A stretch of DNA of 64,000 nucleotides from Candidatus Hemicellulosilyticus sp. P3 (GTDB lineage: Bacteria; Bacteroidota; Bacteroidia; Bacteroidales; P3): NCBI GenBank assembly GCA_001543385.1, contig LPNH01000001.1:281880-345879 (forward strand). Direction: 5' to 3'. Positions within the stretch are counted from its first letter, which is position 1, and every line of letters starts with the position of its first letter. Below are positions 35,312-44,528 of the stretch, piece by piece. The translations under genes and the position numbers were made by a program. The notes below the pieces were generated by a model. The model made no database searches, was not told where the DNA came from, and worked only from the letters and a program-made list of their open reading frames with translations.

Positions 35312-35364
35312 AATGTTTTGTTTTTTAGGTTTTTAATAAACTTTTTACTGAAACAGTCAGTCTG

Positions 35365-35372
35365 CAAATATA
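35365..35372 (-). promoter_or_regulatory. Candidate -7 element of rpsP
   Basis: TATATTTG on the minus strand at 35372-35365, giving a leader of about 50 bases before the rpsP start at 35311. The nearest upstream TTG (35387-35385) is closer than usual, so the -33 box is uncertain. Confidence 0.45.
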
Positions 35373-35454
35373 CATTTTTTTTCTCAATCCGCGTCCGCTT
35401 TGCGAATTATTGTCATGTCAGATGCTTTGATTTCAACCATCCCGTCTCCGCCGG

Positions 35455-35486
35455 TTTGTCTTATCCACTTTTTTTTGTTAATATTG
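35455..35486 (+). promoter_or_regulatory. Promoter of the giant T9SS cargo gene
   Basis: TTTG at 35455-35458 and TAATATTG at 35479-35486 (one mismatch to TAnnTTTG) are 20 bases apart. The start would be near 35492, leaving a leader of about 38 bases. That leader contains the 14-base palindrome at 35509-35522. Confidence 0.5.
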
Positions 35487-35508
35487 CAAGTTAAATGGAA
35501 TTGTTTTT

Positions 35509-35522
35509 CACCTTATAAGGTG
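35509..35522. promoter_or_regulatory. 14-bp perfect palindrome just upstream of the giant gene start
   Basis: CACCTTATAAGGTG is its own reverse complement and ends seven bases before ATG 35530. As DNA it has the form of an operator for a dimeric regulator lying downstream of the start site. As RNA it would fold only weakly because it has no loop. Regulation is inferred from position and symmetry. Confidence 0.4.
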
Positions 35523-35529
35523 CTGAAAT

Positions 35530-38500
35530 ATGGTTATTAAGAACTTGTTGACTTCCTTTGTGGGTCTCAAAAAAGCGCGACTGTTTATCCTTGCCGTGTG
35601 TACGATTCTTACATCGTTTACGGTCAAGGCCACTGATACGATTGTTCTCTCGGGTATCACGCATACCGCCCGTACCTTGGAATGTGGTAACGAATTGCTC
35701 ATATTCGACAGAGGCGGGGCCGACGGCGATGGGGTTTACGGCAGCGGCGGTGCTGTCACCAATTGGTACTATATTCGTTCGGCGGGTGCGGGAACCCCGT
35801 TGCACATACAGATCGAGGCCTCATTGGGCAGTGACTGCAGCCTGACGGTTTACGATGAGTATCCGTCGTCAGACGATGCCGCTTCGCCTGATTTTGCCAC
35901 CAACTACCCAGGCACCCATGGTATCGCCCGAGCCAATGCAGGTGTTTCGAGTATGACGGTGGTCAGTGCGACAGGCCGGGCCAGCATCCGTTTCCTCAAA
36001 AGCGTTGTCAGCGCCACCAGAACATGCAATTACCGTATCCGCGTATGGACATCCGACACCAGTGAGGTGTACAACATCACCCATACCGACATCACCACTT
36101 CCACTGCACGGGTGAGTTGGATGGACAGCAGCGATGCCACTTCGTGGACAGTTCGCTATGGCACCAGTGCCAACAGTCTGACCAACAGCGTCAACGTGTC
36201 GCTAAATCCGACAACCGGTCGCCAGTCGGCTATATTGACAGGGCTCAACCCCGGTACGCCCTATTATGTGCGGGTCTACAACAATGCGCAAACCACAGAG
36301 CCGCTGTCAGGCCATTGCACACGAAACGATTCCTATTTTATCACCCAAGGCGGCGAACCGGCTCCCGTCGGCTGTCTGGGCGACTTCACAGATTTGTCGT
36401 CCAATCATGTGATATGCACCTACGGACACTACGACAATCCCGACGAACATTATGGCATCGTGCAGGGTCGCCATACGGTGATTACCGATGCGGACGGCTA
36501 CGACCCTGTCATCGGTAACGGGCTGCGGATGGTGCCGGACGGGCACACGGCGTCGGTGCGTTTGGGCGACAACAATGCCGGCAACCAGGCAGAGAGTGTC
36601 ATCTATCGCTTTCAGGTCGACGCGGAGCAGAATGATATGCTGTTGCTGCAGTATGCCGCGGTGCTGCAGAATCCGACGGGGCATGCGTCTGCGATTCAAC
36701 CGCGTTTGTCTTTGCAGATTCTTCGCGCTGACGGATCGGAAATTGATGACAATTGCTACCAGACGGAGTTTGTCGCCTCGTCGGTGATGACGACAGGAGC
36801 GCTGTGGCAAGAATATAGCGGTTCGGGTAGTACGCGAATCCTTTGGCATGACTGGTCCACGGTGGGTGTTGACCTGACACCGCTCGACGGAGAGGAATTG
36901 TATATCAAGATAACGACTCGCGACTGCAACGAGAATGCCCCGGAGCATGGAGGAGCGCACTACGGCTACGCTTATTTCACGCTGGAATGCGGCAAGAAAG
37001 CTATTTCCTATGTCGGTTGTGGCACGAGTGCCGCATCCTCATTGATTGCCCCCCCGGGTTTTATCTACGACTGGCACGAGTCGGGGTCAAGCGCCACGTT
37101 GTCCACCGATCGGGAGTTGACGCTTTCAGAGGGTGTTACGGGAACGTACGAGTGTACCATGACGTTCTATGGTTCCAGTAGTGAGGCCTGCTCTTTCAGT
37201 ATGACGGTGAATCCGGCGGACATCATGGAGATACCGCATGCGCAGTTCGTTACGGATGATGCGGTCGACGCCGGTGCCACCGTGGTTTTCACCAACACCA
37301 GTTACCTCAGCAGTGATGAAGCGGGTCAGGATGTGTTGCCCGATGCGGCCATGGCGTCGTGCCGGTGGAATTTTGGTGATGGTTCCACTTCGTCCGAGTT
37401 GAGTCCCGCCCATGTGTTTCCCGCATTGCCCAATGACAGAATCTATACGGTGACCCTTACGGTGAATTCGTTGTCGGGCTGTCAGAGTCAGTATCAGTCG
37501 ACAATCCTTGTCTACGGGACGGGCACCGGCACACCGTACAGCGATTTGTTTTCAGACGGGTGCTTGGTGCCGGACAGCGCTCGGGAATGGGCGGCACCGG
37601 TTCTCGACTGGGCATCTGCCGATGTGCTCTCCACCTACACCATACCGCTTGTGGGCGACCTCAATGGCGACGGGCATCCCAATATCGTCTGTATGGGGTT
37701 CAGCGCTAACTCATCGGACACCAAAACGATAAACGCGGGGCAGGGCCATCGCCTCAACAACACGTTGGCCGTCTTCGACGGGGTGACCAAAGAGCGGCTG
37801 GCGCTCACCGAGCCCAGGATGAAAAATCATGCGGGCGCTGTGGTCTGGGCTGACGAGTTCAGTGTTGCCCCCTACGGCATATTGCGTACCAAGATTGACG
37901 GTGCCGACACCGGGCTCATTGTGGTGGCGACACGCAGCGGCAACGCGGCATACAGCGGCTCGAGCAGCTATTACCTGCAGGCCTACAACATTCACGGTGA
38001 GAACGTCTGGACCTCCTCGGCGCCGTATGGTACGGATGTCAGTTCGACAAAGCGTGAATATCCGGCCGCGGTCAGTTTCGCCGACTTCAATGGCGACGGC
38101 TACCCCGAGGTCTATGTACGCAACAAGATTTTCGATGCGGCCACAGGTCAGTTGCTGGTGGAAGTGACGAGCGATAACGGCAACGAGGGTAACGCATGGT
38201 CGCACAAATGCGGTACCACCAACTACTATGGCATTCTTTCGGCACCGTTTGCCGCCGACCTGACCGGCGACGGACGCCCGGAACTCATTTTGGGCAACGA
38301 GGCCTACCATATAGAGATTACGGACCGAACGGGCACCGGGGGCAACAGTGCCACACTCATCGCCAGCCACACGCCGCCGACCAATCACAGCGGCGTGCCT
38401 TCCGACGGCCATACCCAGGTGGCCGACTTCAACGGCGACGGCCACCTCGATGTGTTGGTGTCGACACGCAACACCTATTCAAACAGTGCCTATTCCTACT

Positions 38501-41500
38501 ACTATGTGTGGGATGTCCACAATAACACCGTGAGCAATGCCTATCGGGTAGCCAACAACAACGGCGGCAAGAGCATACCGCTCATCGCCGACATTGACAA
38601 CGACGGCGCTTTGGAGGTTGTGATCCAGACTCCCAATACGGGAGCCAAGATACGTGCCTTGCGGTACAACGCCGGGACATCCTCCTTCTCCGAGGTGTGG
38701 ACACAGTCCTATCCCGAAGACTCATGGTCGAACACACTGACCATGTTTGACTTCAACGGCGACGGTGAGAACGAGTTGTTGCTCAGTTCCCGAAATGCGT
38801 TATATGTGCTCCGGGCTTCCGACGGCACACCGCTCTCGACCTTGTCGCACGGCGAAGTGACAATCATGGACTACCCCGTCATCGCCGATATTGACAATGA
38901 CGGCAGCGTGGAGATCATCACCATCGACTCCGTGGGTACCGCCAGCCAAGCCAACGGCCGCCTCCATGTCTTCCGTTCGTCGGGCAGCCCGTGGTCTTCT
39001 GGACGGTCTGTGTGGAACCAATACATGTATAATGCTACATGCGTCAACCACGACCTTACCATTCCCGCACAGCCGGTCAGCAACGCTATTGTCCTGACCG
39101 ATCCCGAGGGCGTGTCACGCCAGCCCTACAACCATTTTCTGCAGCAGGTGGGGCTGCTCGACCTCTATGGCCGTCCGTCGCAGTATGCCGCCGACCTCAC
39201 TGTGGCGCCGGCGGGTGGTTCGACCCAGGACGACTCGTTGCACATTCCGTTGCGGCTCTGTAATGAAGGCGATGCACCCATGCGTGGCTCCTTCGGTATC
39301 ACATTCTACAGCGATACTTACCGGGGTGCTGCTGTAGACACTTGCTATTGCACGCAAAACATTTTGCCGGGAGAATGCGTCGACACCACTGTTGCCGTAC
39401 CCATGTCACGGCTTTGCGACTTGTCCACATTGCGGCTGTTGGTGTCAGTCAATGACAATGGTGGCGGCGTGGCCCAGCACGGCAACCCCGGTCAGCAGTC
39501 CGAATGCGACACCGTCAACAATCTGCTTGCGGTGACCTTCCAGTCCTGTACCGTAGACTCCATCCAGACTGAGGTGCAATGTGACAGCTACACTTGGCCA
39601 CTGAATGGCGAAACCTATCACTGCTCCACCACCGAACCTGCCGTCACCTTGCCCGGCTTAGCCTCCGCCCCCGATACAGTGGTGACCCTGCATCTTACCA
39701 TCAACCAGTCCTCAGCCGGCGACACCACTGCAGCGGTTTGTGACAACTACAATTGGTATGAGCATACAAGCATGACCGTCTCGCAAGAGGTGACACACAC
39801 CTTCGTCGGCGGCAACATCCACGGCTGCGACAGCACAGTGACACTACACCTAACGGTCGACAACTACACCACCGGCGACACCGCTGCCACGGTCTGTGGC
39901 AGCTTCGACTGGTACGAACACATCGGCATGACCACTTCGCAGGAGGTGACCCACACCTTCACGGGAGGGAGTGCGGCCGGCTGCGACAGCATCCTAACCC
40001 TGCATTTGACCGTCTACTACGCCACTGCCGGCGACACCGCTGCCACGGCCTGCGACAGTTTCGACTGGTACGAACACATCGGCATGACCGTCTCGCAGGA
40101 GGTGACCCATACATTTGAGCACGGCAACATCCACGGCTGCGACAGCACAGCGACCCTGCACCTGACCATCAACAACGCCACTGCCGGCGACACCACGGCC
40201 ACGGCCTGCGGCAGCTTCGACTGGTACGAGCACATCGGTATGACCGCCTCGCAGGAGGTGACCCATACATTTGGGCACGGCAACGCCCGCGGCTGCGACA
40301 GCACAGTGACCCTGCATCTGACGGTCAACAACGCCACCACCGGCGACACCACGGCCACGGCTTGCGGCAGCTTCGACTGGTACGAGCACATCGGCATGAC
40401 CACCTCGCAGGAGGTGACCCATACCTTTGAGCACGGCAACGCCCGCGGCTGCGACAGCACAGTGACCCTGCACCTGACCATCAACAACGCCACTGCCGGC
40501 GACACCACGGCCACGGCCTGCGGCAGCTTCGACTGGTACGAACACATCGGCATGACCACCTCGCAGGAGGTGACCCATACATTTGAGCATGGCAACATCC
40601 ACGGCTGCGACAGCACAGTGACCCTGCACCTGACCATCAACAACGCCACCGCCGGCGACACCACGGCCACGGCCTGCGGCAGCTTCGACTGGTACGAGCA
40701 CATCGGCATGACCGCCTCGCAAGATGTGACCCACACCTTCATAGGTGGAAGTGCGGCCGGCTGCGACAGCACAGTGACCCTGCACCTGACGGTCAACAAC
40801 GCCACCACCGGCGACACCACGGCCACGGCCTGCGGCAGCTTCGACTGGTACGAGCACATCGGTATGACCACCTCGCAGGAGGTGACCCACACTTTCATAG
40901 GTGGAAGTGCGGCCGGCTGCGACAGCACAGCGACCCTGCACCTGACCATCAACAACGCCACCACCGGCGACACCACGGCCACGGCTTGCGGCAGCTTCGA
41001 CTGGTACGAGCACATCGGCATGACCACCTCGCAGGAGGTGACCCACACTTTCATAGGTGGAAGTGCGGCCGGCTGCGACAGCACAGCGACCTTGCACCTG
41101 ACCGTCAACTCGACCACTCGTGGCGTTGAAACGGTGACAGCCTGCAACAGCTATGTATGGTATGGACAAGAATACACTGCAAGCACCTCGGAACCGACAT
41201 ACACGATACAGGGAGGTAATGCGGCGGGTTGCGACAGTGTGATATCCTTGCACTTGACTGTCGTACACTGTGCCACGACCATTCTTTCGGCGTGCGAATC
41301 CTACGTCTGGCAAATCAACGGCAACAGTTATACCTGCTTGGAAAGCGGTCAGTATGTTGATGGCACCGACACACTGATATTGACCATTCTGCATGGCATG
41401 CACGACACTGCTTCCATTACAGTTTGCGGGCAGTATATGTGGCACGGACAGGAGTATATAGCTACAGGAAGCTATACTTACGATTTTGTCAACGACGACG

Positions 41501-43062
41501 GCTGTGCCAGCACCGAAACACTTCACCTCACTATCACGCCGCCGCGGCAAAGCGACACCACCGTCAGCGCCTGCGACCATTTCACTTGGTGGCGCAACGG
41601 TGCTACTTATAGCGAAACAGGTGACTATGTCTGTGAATATACCGATGACGACGGTTGTACCGGCACCGACACATTGCATCTTACTATCGGCCAAAGTGTC
41701 ATGTTGCATTCTTCACTGTCGGTCTGCGACAGTTTTGCATGGCATGGTTCGATATACTATCGTTCCGACACGTTGCGCTATGTCATTGGCGGCACGGTGG
41801 GTTGCGACACCGTCGAAGAGGTCGCCCTTACTGTGGTGCCGACGCCATCGTCGACACTTGTGGCATCTGCTTGCGACAGTTATAGTTGGTATGAACACAC
41901 GGATATCACAACCTCGACCGACACATTGACCCATCGCTTTCCGCATCCATCGGGCTGCGACAGCGTCGTGCACCTGCGACTCACAGTCTATTATAGCGAC
42001 ACCACTGCATCAGTGACGGCTTCCAGTTGCGGCAGCTATGATTGGAACGGACTCAGCTATACTTCCAGCGGCGACTATCAATATCACACATCCACCATAC
42101 ATCACTGCGACAGCGTGATCACGCTGCACTTGACCATCTATGAAGAATACACTTCACATCTCTACGATACAATATGTGCCGGCGAGACCTATCTGTTCAA
42201 TGGTGTCTCCTATGACGAAACCGGCGATTATACGACTTTGTTCAGCACAATTCACGGTTGCGACAGCTTGAAACAGCTGCACCTCACAGTCCGTCCGTTG
42301 CCCCATGTGGAGATAGTCAGCGATTACGCCTGCGAGCAGGAGCAATATTGGTTGAGAGCCGTCACCGATGGAGGGCGCTACAGTTGGTCTTCGGTGCCGG
42401 GCGGACACCAGTTGTCAGGCCATGAACACGATGCGGAAGTGGTGCTGCGTCCCCGCGACACCACCGTGGTTTCATTGACAGTGGACTATGCCGACGGGCA
42501 TTCCTGTCCCAACGATGCGCAGACAGTGATAGTGCCTGTTTTCAATGTGACAGCTGCCATCGAATGCCATCCCGGCGTGTTGAGCCGCGACCAGCGTACA
42601 CTGACGGCGATTGACGCCAGTTCCGGGCATACTGCTCACGAATGGTATGCGGACGGTCTGCTTTTAGGCAGCGACCCCTATGTTGTCTGCACCGCTTCTG
42701 ACGATGCGAGGGAGCTGGTTTTGACACTGGTGGCCTATAACGACTATTGCGCCGACACGGCAAAACGGGTCATCCGTGTGGTGGACGAGACACTGTTTGT
42801 ACCCAATGTCTTCACGCCGTCGCTGAGCACCAACAACACGTTTCGCGCCTACGGGACAGGCATACTCGAATTTCGTATCGTCATTTACAATCGTGAAGGG
42901 CTTCTGATGTTCGAGAGCGACAATCTGGAGGAGGCATGGGACGGCACACACGACGGCACACCTTGTCCCCAGGCCAACTATGTCTACCGTATCCGTTACC
43001 GTGGCGAGCTGGTGCCCGATGGTTGGAAAGATGTCACGGGGTCGATAATGTTGTTACGATGA
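35530..43062 (+). CDS. Giant modular surface protein, predicted T9SS type B cargo
   Basis: A 2510-residue exported protein. Signal peptide 1-34. Domains in order, approximate: CUB-like 35-175; FN3 180-255; a jelly-roll-like module 279-495 (CLGDFTDLSSNHVIC to YGYAYFTLECG); PKD 568-664 (WNFGDGS); FG-GAP/VCBS-type beta-propeller 700-1135 with seven D-x-[ND]-x-D repeats (DLNGDGHP, DFNGDGYPE, DLTGDGRPE, DFNGDGHLD, DIDNDGALE, DFNGDGENE, DIDNDGSVE); a CARDB-like module 1215-1340; about 18 Cys-paired repeats 1340-2257; two Ig/PKD-like modules 2258-2420; and a C-terminal sorting domain 2424-2510 (PNVFTPSLSTNN, IVIYNREGLLMF, WDGTHDG, VYRIRY) that matches the gliding-motility-associated CHU_C / T9SS type B domain. 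It is probably surface-attached or secreted and may be an adhesin. ribF overlaps its stop by four bases. No SprF/PorP-type partner is adjacent. Confidence 0.88.
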   Translation: MVIKNLLTSFVGLKKARLFILAVCTILTSFTVKATDTIVLSGITHTARTLECGNELLIFDRGGADGDGVYGSGGAVTNWYYIRSAGAGTPLHIQIEASLGSDCSLTVYDEYPSSDDAASPDFATNYPGTHGIARANAGVSSMTVVSATGRASIRFLKSVVSATRTCNYRIRVWTSDTSEVYNITHTDITTSTARVSWMDSSDATSWTVRYGTSANSLTNSVNVSLNPTTGRQSAILTGLNPGTPYYVRVYNNAQTTEPLSGHCTRNDSYFITQGGEPAPVGCLGDFTDLSSNHVICTYGHYDNPDEHYGIVQGRHTVITDADGYDPVIGNGLRMVPDGHTASVRLGDNNAGNQAESVIYRFQVDAEQNDMLLLQYAAVLQNPTGHASAIQPRLSLQILRADGSEIDDNCYQTEFVASSVMTTGALWQEYSGSGSTRILWHDWSTVGVDLTPLDGEELYIKITTRDCNENAPEHGGAHYGYAYFTLECGKKAISYVGCGTSAASSLIAPPGFIYDWHESGSSATLSTDRELTLSEGVTGTYECTMTFYGSSSEACSFSMTVNPADIMEIPHAQFVTDDAVDAGATVVFTNTSYLSSDEAGQDVLPDAAMASCRWNFGDGSTSSELSPAHVFPALPNDRIYTVTLTVNSLSGCQSQYQSTILVYGTGTGTPYSDLFSDGCLVPDSAREWAAPVLDWASADVLSTYTIPLVGDLNGDGHPNIVCMGFSANSSDTKTINAGQGHRLNNTLAVFDGVTKERLALTEPRMKNHAGAVVWADEFSVAPYGILRTKIDGADTGLIVVATRSGNAAYSGSSSYYLQAYNIHGENVWTSSAPYGTDVSSTKREYPAAVSFADFNGDGYPEVYVRNKIFDAATGQLLVEVTSDNGNEGNAWSHKCGTTNYYGILSAPFAADLTGDGRPELILGNEAYHIEITDRTGTGGNSATLIASHTPPTNHSGVPSDGHTQVADFNGDGHLDVLVSTRNTYSNSAYSYYYVWDVHNNTVSNAYRVANNNGGKSIPLIADIDNDGALEVVIQTPNTGAKIRALRYNAGTSSFSEVWTQSYPEDSWSNTLTMFDFNGDGENELLLSSRNALYVLRASDGTPLSTLSHGEVTIMDYPVIADIDNDGSVEIITIDSVGTASQANGRLHVFRSSGSPWSSGRSVWNQYMYNATCVNHDLTIPAQPVSNAIVLTDPEGVSRQPYNHFLQQVGLLDLYGRPSQYAADLTVAPAGGSTQDDSLHIPLRLCNEGDAPMRGSFGITFYSDTYRGAAVDTCYCTQNILPGECVDTTVAVPMSRLCDLSTLRLLVSVNDNGGGVAQHGNPGQQSECDTVNNLLAVTFQSCTVDSIQTEVQCDSYTWPLNGETYHCSTTEPAVTLPGLASAPDTVVTLHLTINQSSAGDTTAAVCDNYNWYEHTSMTVSQEVTHTFVGGNIHGCDSTVTLHLTVDNYTTGDTAATVCGSFDWYEHIGMTTSQEVTHTFTGGSAAGCDSILTLHLTVYYATAGDTAATACDSFDWYEHIGMTVSQEVTHTFEHGNIHGCDSTATLHLTINNATAGDTTATACGSFDWYEHIGMTASQEVTHTFGHGNARGCDSTVTLHLTVNNATTGDTTATACGSFDWYEHIGMTTSQEVTHTFEHGNARGCDSTVTLHLTINNATAGDTTATACGSFDWYEHIGMTTSQEVTHTFEHGNIHGCDSTVTLHLTINNATAGDTTATACGSFDWYEHIGMTASQDVTHTFIGGSAAGCDSTVTLHLTVNNATTGDTTATACGSFDWYEHIGMTTSQEVTHTFIGGSAAGCDSTATLHLTINNATTGDTTATACGSFDWYEHIGMTTSQEVTHTFIGGSAAGCDSTATLHLTVNSTTRGVETVTACNSYVWYGQEYTASTSEPTYTIQGGNAAGCDSVISLHLTVVHCATTILSACESYVWQINGNSYTCLESGQYVDGTDTLILTILHGMHDTASITVCGQYMWHGQEYIATGSYTYDFVNDDGCASTETLHLTITPPRQSDTTVSACDHFTWWRNGATYSETGDYVCEYTDDDGCTGTDTLHLTIGQSVMLHSSLSVCDSFAWHGSIYYRSDTLRYVIGGTVGCDTVEEVALTVVPTPSSTLVASACDSYSWYEHTDITTSTDTLTHRFPHPSGCDSVVHLRLTVYYSDTTASVTASSCGSYDWNGLSYTSSGDYQYHTSTIHHCDSVITLHLTIYEEYTSHLYDTICAGETYLFNGVSYDETGDYTTLFSTIHGCDSLKQLHLTVRPLPHVEIVSDYACEQEQYWLRAVTDGGRYSWSSVPGGHQLSGHEHDAEVVLRPRDTTVVSLTVDYADGHSCPNDAQTVIVPVFNVTAAIECHPGVLSRDQRTLTAIDASSGHTAHEWYADGLLLGSDPYVVCTASDDARELVLTLVAYNDYCADTAKRVIRVVDETLFVPNVFTPSLSTNNTFRAYGTGILEFRIVIYNREGLLMFESDNLEEAWDGTHDGTPCPQANYVYRIRYRGELVPDGWKDVTGSIMLLR
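39712..41115 (+). repeat. Nine near-identical 156-bp tandem repeats (52 residues each)
   Basis: Unit starts are at 39712, 39868, 40024, 40180, 40336, 40492, 40648, 40804 and 40960. Each unit encodes the frame TAGDTTATAC, GSFDWYEHIGMT, SQEVTHTF, then one of two cassettes, EHGN(IH/AR)GCDS or (I/T)GGSAAGCDS, and ends TLHLT[VI]NNA. The two Cys are 29 residues apart. Units 4-9 are nearly identical in DNA; units 1-3 carry more changes. Cassettes alternate in blocks, which indicates recombination between units. Confidence 0.95.
41116..42300 (+). repeat. Divergent copies of the same Cys-paired repeat
   Basis: About eight further repeats of about 42-52 residues keep the frame: Cys, a Y/F-x-W motif, a G-C-D-S or related Cys motif, and LHLT[VI]. 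Examples are VTACNSYVWYG, SVCDSFAWHG, SACDSYSWYEH and SSCGSYDWNG. They are diverged at both DNA and protein level, and one (about 41270-41400) lacks the second Cys motif. A similar degenerate copy precedes the array at about 39544-39711. Confidence 0.85.
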
Positions 43063-43943
43063 ATCCCGTCATAGCCACGATAGGAATGTTCGATGGCGTG
43101 CATACAGGCCATCGTCATCTGCTTCGGACGTTGCAATCCCAAGCCGATGCCTTGTCGTTGCATCCGGTTGTCTTTACATTTGACAGACATCCGCAACAGG
43201 TGTTGCACGGTGCCGATGCCGTGCGGTTGCTGACCACCGGCGAAGAACGATTGTCGCGTTTGCGAGAGGCAGGTACATACGATGTGGTTGTGTTGCCGTT
43301 CGACACAGACATGGCGGACTTGTCGGCATGCCGATTCTATGAGACTGTGTTGCGGGCGCATGCCCCGCTTGGGGCGTTGCTGATGGGCTACGACAATGTC
43401 TTTGGCAACAAACGTCACGACGATTTCGGCCGGTTGCGCGAACTGTTGCAGCGCGACGGAGTGCTTCTGATTTCCGATACTCCTGTCTATCTCGACGGAG
43501 TGGCGGTCAGCTCGACACAAATACGCCGGGCTTTGCAGTCGGGTGATATCGGGCGGGCCAACGCCATGTTGGGCTATCGCTACACTTTGTCCGGCACAGT
43601 CGTGGCCGGACGCCGCATCGGTCGTACATTGGGTTTTCCTACAGCCAACCTGGATTGTGACCGCATGAGCAAACTGTTGCCTGCCGACGGCGTATATGCA
43701 GTAATCGTCTCTATCGACGGGGCGGAGTGGCGCGGTGTGGCCAATCTTGGTGCCCAGCCCACGGTCGGAGGGCTAAAACGTTCACTCGAGATTCACCTCA
43801 TTGATTTCCATGCACAACTTTACGGCATGACATTGACGGTCAGCTTTATGTCGCGCTTGCGCGACATACGCGCCTTCGACAGTCGCGACGCTTTGGCTGC
43901 ACAGATTCAATCAGACATAGATCAATGCAAAAGATGTTTCTGA
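43059..43943 (+). CDS. ribF: Bifunctional riboflavin kinase / FAD synthetase
   Basis: A 294-residue enzyme that makes FMN and then FAD. The N-terminal nucleotidyltransferase domain has IGMFDGVHTGHRHLL, TFDRHPQQVL and MGYDNVFGNKRHDDF; the linking stretch VSSTQIRRALQSGDIGRANAMLGYRYTLSG leads to the riboflavin kinase domain with GRTLGFPTANL, GVYAVIV and GVANLGAQPTVGG. Length is typical. ATG 43059 overlaps the giant gene's stop (ATGA), so translation may be coupled, an unusual pairing of a housekeeping enzyme with a surface protein. Confidence 0.96.
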   Translation: MNPVIATIGMFDGVHTGHRHLLRTLQSQADALSLHPVVFTFDRHPQQVLHGADAVRLLTTGEERLSRLREAGTYDVVVLPFDTDMADLSACRFYETVLRAHAPLGALLMGYDNVFGNKRHDDFGRLRELLQRDGVLLISDTPVYLDGVAVSSTQIRRALQSGDIGRANAMLGYRYTLSGTVVAGRRIGRTLGFPTANLDCDRMSKLLPADGVYAVIVSIDGAEWRGVANLGAQPTVGGLKRSLEIHLIDFHAQLYGMTLTVSFMSRLRDIRAFDSRDALAAQIQSDIDQCKRCF

Positions 43944-44515
43944 AAATTAAATACATGGTGGCGTTGAGCCTGCTGACGGCCTTTGCCGCACCGCTTTTGG
44001 CGCAGCCCGACAAGGTCTACCGTTCGCTCGGTGAGGTGTCCGACCCGCAGCAGGTCTATCGGCTACGTCTGCGCTGGAAACGTCTCCGTGCCGTTCCGCC
44101 CGAGGTGTTCACATTCACCAACCTGCGCGAGTTAGACCTAAGTCGCAACAACATAGACTCCATTCCTCCCGACATCGCCCGTCTGCCCCACCTGCAGAAG
44201 TTGGTGCTTGGCCGCAACCTCATCCGGCGTCTGCCCATTGAGATAGCGCTGTTGGGCGAGTTGCAACACTTGGATCTCAATCGTAACCCCGTCGAGGAGT
44301 TGCCCGACGATATGGCCTACATGCCTTCATTGCGTGAGCTGGTGCTTTGGTCCACCAACATCACGGCTTTGCCTGCATCGTTTGTCGAACTGAACGAAAC
44401 ATTGCAGCTGCTTGATCTGCGTTCATGCAGCCTCTCCCACGATGAACAGCAAGCCATAGAGCTCTTGCTTCCGTCGACGCGCAAACTGTGGGACCACGCC
44501 TGTAATTGCCGATAG
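43925..44515 (+). CDS. Exported leucine-rich-repeat protein
   Basis: A 196-residue protein. After a signal-like start (MVALSLLTAFAAPLLA) it contains about five LRR units of 23 residues: LRELDLSRNNIDSIPPDI, LQKLVLGRNLIRRLPIEI, LQHLDLNRNPVEELPDDM, LRELVLWSTNITALPASF and a final LQLLDLRSCSL. The pattern is that of the ribonuclease-inhibitor-like/short bacterial LRR type, usually for protein binding. It overlaps ribF by 19 bases from ATG 43925; ATG 43934 or ATG 43955 are alternatives. The partner is unknown. Confidence 0.82.
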   Translation: MQKMFLKIKYMVALSLLTAFAAPLLAQPDKVYRSLGEVSDPQQVYRLRLRWKRLRAVPPEVFTFTNLRELDLSRNNIDSIPPDIARLPHLQKLVLGRNLIRRLPIEIALLGELQHLDLNRNPVEELPDDMAYMPSLRELVLWSTNITALPASFVELNETLQLLDLRSCSLSHDEQQAIELLLPSTRKLWDHACNCR

Positions 44516-44528
44516 CTCTGCCGTTGTT

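Noticed and set aside
39994..41709. Very long open frames on the minus strand across the repeat array (571 and 376 codons)
   Set aside because: The repeat unit is 156 bases, a multiple of three, so a frame open in one unit stays open in all. The plus-strand frame carries the signal peptide, domain context and sorting domain.
39712..42300. CRISPR array suggested by tandem repeats
   Set aside because: Repeats are contiguous, 156 bases long, without spacers, and translate into a protein repeat.
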